This document shows, piece after piece, positions 18,524 through 25,574 of a stretch of 64,000 nucleotides of DNA. Each line of letters begins with the position of its first letter. The first letter of the stretch is position 1. The stretch comes from Akkermansiaceae bacterium UBA2381 (lineage in GTDB: Bacteria; Verrucomicrobiota; Verrucomicrobiia; Verrucomicrobiales; DEV007). The notes under the pieces are model-generated. The model did no database searches and was not told the DNA's origin. It worked only from the letters and a program-made list of their open reading frames with translations. The stretch covers positions 9,496 to 73,495 of the forward strand of contig DDSV01000015.1 of assembly GCA_002344215.1 (NCBI GenBank), given 5' to 3'. Both the position numbers and the translations under genes were made by a program.

Positions 18524-19180
18524 CTAGGCCGGACGGTTCTTCTCCAACCACTCCTGCGACTTCGGGGCATCCGGGCAGATGGCACGAAGGTGAGCCCAAA
18601 ATCGTTGGTCGTGAGTCATCAGTTTTGTGTGCAGCAATTCGTGGAGGATTACGTAATCAATCACGGAAGCTGGTGCCTCAATCAGCTTCCAGTTAAAGGA
18701 AATGTTCCGCTTGGTGCTGCAACTTCCCCAGCGTTTCCATGGAGCGCGGACGTAAAGTCGATTGTATTTGAAGCGATTAGCGTGTGCCAATTCGACAACA
18801 CGAGTACCGATGTAAGCCTTCGCAAATCGGCGAGCCCAAGTTGCCCTCACCTCCGTTTTGGCAAGATCAACCCCAGTTAGGATTAATCTGTCGCGATGAT
18901 CCAGCTCCGTGCGGTAGCGAAGCTTCGGCGTAATGACGAAAGTGAACACATCTCCGAGAAGCCTTACTTCGTTCGGGCGAAGCCGATGATCCACCGGCAC
19001 CCGCTTCGCAAAATAGCGCTGCTTGTCCGCGATCCACTCCGCCTTACGCGTAAGAATTCCATCCACCTGAGCGTCTGTGAAACGCTCGGGCACGATGAGA
19101 TTCACTGCGCCGTTTTCACGTACTCGGAGCCGGGCGTTCTTCACGGCGCGCCGTTCGATGGTGACTTCACCCGACTGCAT
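18524..19180 (-). CDS. YgjP-type (DUF45, M48-like) metallopeptidase
   Basis: 218 residues of the YgjP/WLM-like metal-dependent hydrolase family. The zinc motif is HELLHTKLMTHDQRFW (about 180-195), and the upstream signature WKRWGSCSTKRNISFNWKL is diagnostic of the family. Proteins of this family are frequent companions of type I R-M operons, with no proven role. It overlaps the end of hsdR by 14 bases and is the last gene of the higB-higA-hsdR-ygjP block, so translation is likely coupled to HsdR. No membrane segment or signal peptide is present. Confidence 0.88.
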   Translation of the reverse strand: MQSGEVTIERRAVKNARLRVRENGAVNLIVPERFTDAQVDGILTRKAEWIADKQRYFAKRVPVDHRLRPNEVRLLGDVFTFVITPKLRYRTELDHRDRLILTGVDLAKTEVRATWARRFAKAYIGTRVVELAHANRFKYNRLYVRAPWKRWGSCSTKRNISFNWKLIEAPASVIDYVILHELLHTKLMTHDQRFWAHLRAICPDAPKSQEWLEKNRPA

Positions 19181-22100
19181 AATGCTGCACGAGGCGGTTC
19201 ACGAGTTTTTCCACGAGGTTTTCATCGTTACTGATGCCGAGCGATTCATAGTCGTCGCCATCGCCGAGCACCTTGAGGTCGGTGCGGATCGTGTTCACGT
19301 CCAAGTCACTTTCATTCCAACCAGCGCGGAACCGAATCTGTTGCAGCCCACGCACAAGAGTTTCGACAAAACGTCGGGCTTTATCCTCATCGAAGCGGTC
19401 AGACGTTCCGTGCTTTAGATCGAGAAACAGATCGTAGCGTCCGCGATCGGCGAAGCCCATGCGGGTCGGCTCGTTCGCCACTTCATCGAGTTCCTTGTAT
19501 AGCGCCTCGGTATCAAGAAGCAACGCCGAGAGGTCGACAGCTTCCTGATTTTTCTTTTCCTTCAGTGCCTCCAGCTTCTCGTCCAGTTCGATATAGGCCG
19601 GGTTTTCCGCTTCGCGGTCGCGAATCACCGTCTCGATGTCGCGGAGAATCTTTTCCAACTTGTCCGCATCGGACAGTCGGGAGAATCGAAGGTTTTCCAA
19701 GTAGCGGGCATCAATGGCGATTTCTGGAAGGTGCCCCGCAAAGTGTTGTAGCCGGGCACTCTCGCGTATGAGCTTCCTCGTTTTGGCGGCGAAAAACTCG
19801 GCATCAAAATCCTTCCTTTTGAACTCGGTGAGATAAATCCGGTAAATCGTGAGAAGCCATTCGTACTCGTCGGCGATGTCAGGTCTTACTAAGAGTGGAT
19901 GCGGCGACAAAGCCTCGTAGGTCTGTACGGCTTCGCGAAAGTCTTTCTCGAACTGCAGTTGGTCAATCTCGCCCAGTCGTCGGACAATTTCCGTCGAGCA
20001 CTCGTAGCTGTCTTCCAGCGTGATTCCCTCGAACGGCTTCATCGCCGTATCAATCAAGGCCGGGAACGTGTCAGCCAGCGCGTCCACGGTCTGGAAATCC
20101 GGGATGTCTTCTGGCTCGTAGTTCAGCGCTTCGCGGTAGTTCTTGAAGACTCCGACGTAATCCACCACGCGGCCAAACTTCTTCTCAGTCCCCGTCGCCC
20201 GGTCCTCGTAGGTGCGATTGGTGCGTGCGATAGCCTGGAGCAGGTTGTGGTCGCGCAACGGGCTGTCGAGATACATCGTCTGCTCAATCGGCGCATCGAA
20301 ACCGGTCAGCAGCATGTTGCAGACGATGATGATCTTCAGCTCGTTCCCACCACGTATCTCCGCGTCGGTGATTCGCCGTTTGAAACGCCGGATTACTTCC
20401 TTCACGTCGCTTTCTCCAAGGTTGTAGTCCTTGAGCTTGTTGTAGGTCTCCTCACCGGATGCCTTTGTCGTCTCGGAGATGACCACCGCCAATTCCTCGG
20501 GTCGGAAATACGTGAGCAGAGCTTGGTAGTAAAAATGGCACGCCTCCTTGTCCACGGCGACAACCTGCGCCTTAAAGCCGAGTGGCTCGACGTTTGCACG
20601 GAAATCCTCGGCGATGTCCTGCGCGAGTCGTTTGACCCGTGTGTCCTCCTTCAGAAACTCCTTCCACGGCTGGACCCGCTTCTGCACCGCCTGTTTCTGC
20701 TCCTCGTCGAGGTCCTCAGTGATTTCCTCCCAACCCTTTTTGAGTTGCTCCTTGTCCAACCACATTTCTTGCGGCCCGTAGGTGTAGCGCACGGCGACCG
20801 TTGCCTTGTCGTCGATCGCATCCTGAATGCTGTAGCGGTCGAGATAGGCTTCAAGCTTGTCGTCCGTCACTTGCCCGAAAGTTCGGTGCGTTTTCGGAAT
20901 GGGTGTCCCGGTGAAGGCAAAGAACTTCCCATTCTCGAACGCAGCCTGCAGTTCACTGTGAAGACTGCCATATTGGGTGCGGTGCGCCTCATCGATCAGG
21001 ATGATGACGTTTTCGCGGTCATCCGGCTTGAAGTCTGGGTCGCGTTGTAGATCGCGGAACTTTTGGATCGTCGTGACGATTACTTCAGAGGGACGGGACT
21101 TCACCTTCTCTCGCAACTCGGCGATGCTCACTGGGCGGACCGTGTTAGGAAACATACAGAGCTCGAACGTATCGCCCAGCTGCGTTCGGAGGTCCTTTCG
21201 GTCCACGATGATATAAACCGTGGGATCTCCAAGCGTAGGATGGCCGCGCAGCTTGTACGCGGTGAAAACCATTGTCAGCGATTTTCCCGAACCCTGCGTG
21301 TGCCAGATGACCCCTTGGCCGAAACGCTCATCCTTTTTTTCAAGAGCTTCCTCGACGCGTTCGGTGATTTTCTCCGCTGCGCGCTGCTGTTGGTAGCGGG
21401 CGATCTTTTTCACCGTGCCTTTGTCCTGTGTGCGTTCGAAGACGACGCCGTGTCGCAGGAGGTCGAGGACGCGGCTCGGCTGGAGGAGGCCGACGATGGT
21501 TTGCTTCATTCGCTGCCAGTCGGGAATCTGCACGCTCATCCGACCATCATTGTCCGGCGCCACCGTGCAGAAGTCCGGGGCCGGTGAGAGAAGGGGATTC
21601 CCGGGTGCGGAATGCACCGAGAGGTCTCGCCATTCCGCGAATTGCTGGCTGCTGGCACCGGGGACCCCGTAGCGGGCCATACGTCCATTGCAGGCCACGG
21701 AGAAAAGATTCGCCGCCCATAGCCGAGGCACCTTCGTCTCGTAGAGAGAGAGGTCGCGCACGCCCTTCATCCAGTCAGAGTTTTGCTGCGCGCGCTGCTT
21801 GGCCTCAAACGCCACCAGCGGGATCCCGTTGACCAGACACACGAGGTCGGGCTTCACGAGGTCGCTGCCCTGCACCCAATACTGCCGGGTCACGCTAAAG
21901 TCGTTCTCCCACACGTTCTCGAAGTCCACGAGTTTCACGGTGCGGTCGTGACCGTCGATGGTGAGCGTCACCCCTTCGCAGAGCAGGTCGAGAAACTGCT
22001 CGTTCGCCTCCATCGGGATCGGGCGGTCTAGAGCACGCTTGAGAATGTCCACCGCCCGTTTCGCCGCATCGAGGCTCACACCATTGATGTGCGCCACGCG

Positions 22101-22247
22101 TTCGATGAGTATTCCCTCGATGAGCGGATTAGAAAACGGGCGGGCGTAAGCTTTGAGTTGCTCATTGGTACGAGGCTTCCACCCCATTGCACCCAGCCAT
22201 TCATAAATGGGCACCTCGACACCTTGTTTTTCGGAGATCTTGCTCAT
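19167..22247 (-). CDS. hsdR: Type I restriction enzyme, R (motor/nuclease) subunit HsdR
   Basis: 1026 residues, the usual HsdR size. The N-terminal nuclease of the PD-(D/E)xK type has D134 and E148-A-K150 (PLVAFEAK). The SF2 translocase motifs follow: Walker A HTQGSGKSLTMVF (K322), DEAH at 418-421, AFTGTPIPKT, LLTGFDAPIEQ and QAIARTNRTYED. It should move DNA past the HsdMS complex and cut when blocked. It is encoded 26 bases after the HigA-ImmA gene and overlaps the YgjP-type gene, separate from hsdM-hsdS. All nuclease and ATPase residues appear intact, so the system could be active. Confidence 0.95.
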   Translation of the reverse strand: MSKISEKQGVEVPIYEWLGAMGWKPRTNEQLKAYARPFSNPLIEGILIERVAHINGVSLDAAKRAVDILKRALDRPIPMEANEQFLDLLCEGVTLTIDGHDRTVKLVDFENVWENDFSVTRQYWVQGSDLVKPDLVCLVNGIPLVAFEAKQRAQQNSDWMKGVRDLSLYETKVPRLWAANLFSVACNGRMARYGVPGASSQQFAEWRDLSVHSAPGNPLLSPAPDFCTVAPDNDGRMSVQIPDWQRMKQTIVGLLQPSRVLDLLRHGVVFERTQDKGTVKKIARYQQQRAAEKITERVEEALEKKDERFGQGVIWHTQGSGKSLTMVFTAYKLRGHPTLGDPTVYIIVDRKDLRTQLGDTFELCMFPNTVRPVSIAELREKVKSRPSEVIVTTIQKFRDLQRDPDFKPDDRENVIILIDEAHRTQYGSLHSELQAAFENGKFFAFTGTPIPKTHRTFGQVTDDKLEAYLDRYSIQDAIDDKATVAVRYTYGPQEMWLDKEQLKKGWEEITEDLDEEQKQAVQKRVQPWKEFLKEDTRVKRLAQDIAEDFRANVEPLGFKAQVVAVDKEACHFYYQALLTYFRPEELAVVISETTKASGEETYNKLKDYNLGESDVKEVIRRFKRRITDAEIRGGNELKIIIVCNMLLTGFDAPIEQTMYLDSPLRDHNLLQAIARTNRTYEDRATGTEKKFGRVVDYVGVFKNYREALNYEPEDIPDFQTVDALADTFPALIDTAMKPFEGITLEDSYECSTEIVRRLGEIDQLQFEKDFREAVQTYEALSPHPLLVRPDIADEYEWLLTIYRIYLTEFKRKDFDAEFFAAKTRKLIRESARLQHFAGHLPEIAIDARYLENLRFSRLSDADKLEKILRDIETVIRDREAENPAYIELDEKLEALKEKKNQEAVDLSALLLDTEALYKELDEVANEPTRMGFADRGRYDLFLDLKHGTSDRFDEDKARRFVETLVRGLQQIRFRAGWNESDLDVNTIRTDLKVLGDGDDYESLGISNDENLVEKLVNRLVQHYAVG

Positions 22248-22273
22248 CGTTTGGAATGGTGGAATACTTTAGA

Positions 22274-23386
22274 TCAAGGTGCTGTAATGGCATCCGCGGC
22301 TCCGAGTTCGTCGATCTTGTAACGCCGCTTTAGATCATTACCAAAGGAAGGGTGCCAGATCCGATCGAAATGGAAACGTCCGGCGACGATTCCTTCTGCA
22401 ATCCCCAACTTGCTTGCGAGTTCCTTGCCAGCCGCCTTTGGCATCTTACCGGCGTGTTTGTCTCGCATGGCATGGATCTGTTCCGTTGGAATTAGAAACT
22501 CTCTGGCGAACAGGTTGGCATCCGCTTCCAGCGCGTCTTCCTTGCCTTCATACTCCACCAACCATTCCCGTTTCAGCTTTCCTTGCAGTACATGCCGGGC
22601 TTCATGGAAAAAGGTGAACCAAAAATGGCCGTCGTCTTTGTAGCGCCCAGTCTGGACAATGAGAAAACAATCCTCGTTGATCTGGCGCGCAGCGCCGCTC
22701 GCATGGGTGCCTGGCAGCTCCGGTAAGATGACGTAGGCCACCCCGCAGGCATTGCACTCCTCACGGATCGTGGATGACCATTCGCCAACTGGCCGAGTAG
22801 TTACCTTCCTCAGGCGCTCCAGCGCCTTGGTGAACGCGCCTTCATTGTAAGGATTGCAAAATTGCTTCCGGCCTTCCAGTTCCGCCTTGCGCAGCCATGC
22901 GGCCAGCGCCTCCGGCTTGCTTTGAAGCTTGGGCGACTTGCGGTAGGCCGCCACGGGCACCTTCCACGCCTCGATCCACCCGCCAGCGGTCGCACAACCG
23001 AAGAAGACGAGCATGTCCTCCATGATCTTGCGCGGGTCTTTTGTCTGGGGCACCCATCCACGAGATTGCATATCCTTCACGGGAAGGCATCCGAGCCAGT
23101 CCTCATCCACTTCCATCTTCTCAGTAGCCCGCAGGCGAGCCAAATGCTCACGGTAGTAAGTTTCCAAATTCATCCACACATGCGCAGGGGTTCCCAGCAC
23201 ACGCTCCAGTTCCAGAGCGGTGTCCGCCGTGATGGCGGCTTTGCCTTGAATGATTTCGTTGATCGTCTTGAGCGGGCGGCTCATGCGTCGGGCGAGTTCC
23301 GTCTGCGTCATGCCGAGGAATTCGATCGTTTCCGCCAAAGTGTCACCTGGCGGGGAGGCGTAATCAGGTTTGAATGCTGTGGTCAT
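22274..23386 (-). CDS. HigA-type antitoxin/regulator fused to an ImmA/IrrE-type metallopeptidase
   Basis: 370 residues. Residues 1-90 are a HigA-like XRE helix-turn-helix: GDTLAETIEFLGMTQTELARRM and KTINEIIQGKAAITADTALEL (family landmarks, shortened), followed by GTPAHVWMNLE, typical of HigA antitoxins. The C-terminal half holds an ImmA/IrrE-type zinc site, FFHEARHVL (H261, E262, H265), with a downstream acidic EADANLFAREFL around E287 as the likely third ligand. ImmA proteases cleave repressors in mobile elements. Here repressor and protease are one chain, behind a RelE-like toxin. It probably represses its own promoter, and self- or partner-cleavage is a possible induction route (inference). 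Confidence 0.88.
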   Translation of the reverse strand: MTTAFKPDYASPPGDTLAETIEFLGMTQTELARRMSRPLKTINEIIQGKAAITADTALELERVLGTPAHVWMNLETYYREHLARLRATEKMEVDEDWLGCLPVKDMQSRGWVPQTKDPRKIMEDMLVFFGCATAGGWIEAWKVPVAAYRKSPKLQSKPEALAAWLRKAELEGRKQFCNPYNEGAFTKALERLRKVTTRPVGEWSSTIREECNACGVAYVILPELPGTHASGAARQINEDCFLIVQTGRYKDDGHFWFTFFHEARHVLQGKLKREWLVEYEGKEDALEADANLFAREFLIPTEQIHAMRDKHAGKMPKAAGKELASKLGIAEGIVAGRFHFDRIWHPSFGNDLKRRYKIDELGAADAITAP

Positions 23387-23401
23387 TGGGATCGGTTGAG
23401 T

Positions 23402-23737
23402 TCAGTGGTAGTCGATGACTTCGACGACCGTGACTTCCGTCACCGCCGCCCAGTCCAGTCCGCCATCCGGCAGCTTGGGCACGGGAGTATTCGCGGTGAG
23501 GAGGATGAGTCGGTAGGGATGGCGCACGGTGATCGAAATTTGTCCTTTGCGGTCACCCGTCAGTTCGTGAGCTCGCAATTGTGGCAACTGGCGCAGATCG
23601 CTCAGGCAGCTAACAGCTCGTATTTCCGAGATGCGCCGCATCAGCAATCGCCCCTGCTCCACCCCGTAGGTGCGTATCAGTTCCTTTTCCGTTGAGAAGG
23701 TCTTCTCCAGTTTGGTGGATCGGAAATGGATGAGCAT
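23402..23737 (-). CDS. HigB/RelE-superfamily toxin
   Basis: 111 residues from the ATG at 23737 (MLIHFRSTKLEKTF), the normal start of the family; the frame extends 16 codons upstream with no family similarity. The fold pattern fits HigB-like ribosome-dependent mRNA interferases: an N-terminal strand-helix, LPQLRAHELTGDRKGQISI (shortened) and HPYRLILLTAN as the core sheet, ending in VTVVEVIDYH. The histidine and arginine typical of the active centre are present in HPYR and YH. The antitoxin gene follows after 15 bases, the toxin-first order of higBA. It opens the operon that carries hsdR. Confidence 0.85.
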   Translation of the reverse strand: MLIHFRSTKLEKTFSTEKELIRTYGVEQGRLLMRRISEIRAVSCLSDLRQLPQLRAHELTGDRKGQISITVRHPYRLILLTANTPVPKLPDGGLDWAAVTEVTVVEVIDYH

Positions 23738-23756
23738 GTACCGGCGGGATCCCCGA

Positions 23757-23785
23757 GTTTTACAGGAAATTGGTCTAGACCGCAA
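23757..23785 (-). promoter_or_regulatory. Putative promoter with palindromic operator for higB-higA-hsdR-ygjP
   Basis: On the minus strand, TTGCGG (23785-23780), a 17-base spacer and TAAAAC (23762-23757) form a sigma70-like promoter ending 20 bases upstream of the toxin ATG. The perfect 10-bp palindrome GGTCTAGACC (23772-23781) overlaps the -35 and the spacer, a typical operator position for a HigA-type repressor. A second imperfect inverted repeat (TTTTACCC / GGGTTAAAA, about 23790-23810) lies just upstream. Confidence 0.5.
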
Positions 23786-23872
23786 TTCTTTTTTACCCTT
23801 GGGGTTAAAAAGATTTTGACTGGCCTGTTAACCTCGGCAACACTTCATCCGTGAAAACTGTCATACAGCGAC

Positions 23873-23908
23873 ACAAAAAAGCCGCCTCCGCTGCAACGGA
23901 GACGGCTT
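23873..23908 (-). terminator. Rho-independent terminator facing the minus strand (after hsdM-hsdS)
   Basis: The 12-bp stem arms 23879-23890 and 23897-23908 pair with one mismatch around the loop CTGCAA. On the minus strand the hairpin is followed by TTTTTTG (A-run 23875-23880 on the plus strand). It would stop hsdMS transcripts before the higBA-hsdR block. In the plus direction there is no T-run. Confidence 0.75.
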
Positions 23909-24058
23909 ATTCCGGCCATTCCCCGGCACGGATCACTCCGCCCCTTAGGGTTGGCCTTCGGTCTGGAAGACTGCGGGCATTATCCTGGCGGTCCGGGTGC
24001 GAGTCAAGCCCTGAGCTTGGAGGGGAGAACCCTGAACGAAAGAAAGGAACCCAATCCT

Positions 24059-24271
24059 ATGGCAAAAGATGCTGACGGTATGAAGGGCAACCGGTCTCGT
24101 AATCAGGACGGCCAGCTTCGCGACAAGCGTGACGACACCCATATGGGCACGATTGAGCGACAGTATGGCCGGGATTTCAATGTGCGTAGCGATATGCACC
24201 TCGGAACCTACCTGAAACAAACCGGTCAAGCCTCCCTCAACGACCTCCTTCGCGGAGGCAAGGGCAAATAG
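24059..24271 (+). CDS. Small conserved-looking protein of unknown function in the R-M island
   Basis: 70 residues, from the ATG at 24059 with an AGGAAC ribosome site about 9 bases upstream; an in-frame start at 23951 would add 36 residues of unlikely composition. The protein is hydrophilic: MAKDADGMKGNRSRNQDG, then RDKRDDTHMGTIERQYGRDF, then LGTYLKQTGQASLNDLL. From memory, short proteins with the pattern 'R.DT....I...YG..F..RSD..L...L...G..SL..LL' accompany type I R-M genes; I cannot verify this here. It is the only plus-strand gene in the island and sits between the terminator and the 3' end of hsdS. A regulator or phage-type anti-restriction/accessory role is possible; the function is unknown. 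Confidence 0.7.
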   Translation: MAKDADGMKGNRSRNQDGQLRDKRDDTHMGTIERQYGRDFNVRSDMHLGTYLKQTGQASLNDLLRGGKGK

Positions 24272-24293
24272 CCCGCTCGGGGCGGCGGTGCGG

Positions 24294-25568
24294 TTACGCG
24301 CCGCCGCTCTTTTCATCAACGGGGTCCGCATTCAGCGCGGCAATCAGTTCCGGCGAGAGCCGCTTTCGGCCCGTTAGGAGGTTCTGCATCAGCGATTTCT
24401 TCAGGCGTTGCAAGGCGGTGATTTTCGCATCCTTCGTTTGGATGAGGTCGTGGAAAGCGGCGAGCCGGTCGGCGATGGCGCGTTGCTCGTCTTCGTCTTC
24501 GGGAAAGGCGACGCGGATGTTGAGGGTTTCGCTTTGCGTGATTTTCGGTTGGCCTGTTGTCGCCTTCCAACGATTCAGCCGCAGGCTTGTGAGCAGGTGA
24601 AACAAGTAGCGAATGTCCAAGGGCGCGAGCCGTTCTTCGACGTAGAGCGCGTTGTCAGTCACCCAGGATTCCGGTGGGGTCGCATGGATGGCACCGCAGT
24701 ATTCGCCCACGCGACCAATAACGACCGTCGGCTCGCTGAGAAAAAATCGGTCGCTCCATCCGGTCATCCCGTTGCCGCCATAAACTGGATGACAAAAGGC
24801 ACTTTCGCGCGTCGCGCGGAGATTGGCGGTGATGTTTGACTTGCCGTTTTTCAAACGAAAGATGTCACGCAATCGAGCAACCTGCCAGCCGTGCGGCACA
24901 TTGCCGAGGCGGTCGTGCGCCCAGAAGTCTTTGGCAGACCGAGCCGTGCCGTCGGCGCGGATTTGCCCCGCGAGCAGTTCCCGCATCAAGCCCTGTTGCA
25001 GCCGCTCTACAGCCGCTATCGCCGCCTGCGTCGCGGTAATGCTCGAATCAAACATTGCCAACGCCGTCGCGACCGCACGCTGTTCATCCAAACTCTTTGG
25101 AACCGGAATGCGGACTCGCTTGCGGAAGATGGAAGTCGGCACGCGCTGGCGGCCCGTGCTCCCCTCCATCAGCGACGCGCACAAAGCGCGCACGTCGCCG
25201 CGGATGAGTTGGAAATAGAGAAACTCCGGCAGAATCAAAGCGCCCGGGCTGAGCACGATGAATTCAGTCGAGCCAAGTCCGATTTCACCTGGAAGCTCCG
25301 GGACGAGGGCAATTTTTCCGTTCTCTGTGCATGGCGTGATTTTGGCGAAGATGGTGTCGCCGTTCCTGAATACGGTGTAGCCGCTCGAATCAAGCGGGCG
25401 CGTGCCAAATGACGCAATGCCCCGGCATTCATCCCGCACGTCATCCATCGAAACGAAGGGGTAGCTTTGTCCTTTCTTCGTGTCGTAGCCGGGATTGATT
25501 GCAGCCACGTCGGCGTCCGCGACGAAGCGCAACGGCCAATCGGGTGCTGTGGCGTGTTTCTTCCGCAT
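24294..25568 (-). CDS. hsdS: Type I restriction enzyme specificity subunit HsdS
   Basis: 424 residues with two target-recognition halves. The first TRD (about 1-135) ends in the conserved helix SLDEQRAVATALAMFDSSITATQAAIAAVERLQQGLM (shortened: DEQRAVATALAMFD). The second TRD (about 200-350) is followed by EDEDEQRAIADRLAAFHDL, the matching second spacer helix. This two-fold layout sets a bipartite DNA target; the target cannot be read from sequence. It starts 6 bases after hsdM, so the two are one translation unit. Confidence 0.95.
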   Translation of the reverse strand: MRKKHATAPDWPLRFVADADVAAINPGYDTKKGQSYPFVSMDDVRDECRGIASFGTRPLDSSGYTVFRNGDTIFAKITPCTENGKIALVPELPGEIGLGSTEFIVLSPGALILPEFLYFQLIRGDVRALCASLMEGSTGRQRVPTSIFRKRVRIPVPKSLDEQRAVATALAMFDSSITATQAAIAAVERLQQGLMRELLAGQIRADGTARSAKDFWAHDRLGNVPHGWQVARLRDIFRLKNGKSNITANLRATRESAFCHPVYGGNGMTGWSDRFFLSEPTVVIGRVGEYCGAIHATPPESWVTDNALYVEERLAPLDIRYLFHLLTSLRLNRWKATTGQPKITQSETLNIRVAFPEDEDEQRAIADRLAAFHDLIQTKDAKITALQRLKKSLMQNLLTGRKRLSPELIAALNADPVDEKSGGA

Positions 25569-25574
25569 CGCCAG

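Noticed and set aside
18360..18527. 55-codon plus-strand frame with a ferredoxin-like start (HPDRCVCSGC)
   Set aside because: Only two cysteine positions fit, no complete Fe-S motif, no clear ribosome site, and it runs into the convergent peptidase gene. Kept as a note in the spacer description only.
19899..21050. 383-codon open frame antisense to hsdR
   Set aside because: It is the complement of the conserved helicase domain of HsdR. The composition is typical of a shadow frame, and the hsdR motifs are unambiguous.
23951..24058. Upstream extension of the small island gene
   Set aside because: The 36 extra residues (rich in Gly/Pro, no pattern) precede a good ribosome site and ATG at 24059, so the shorter form is more likely.
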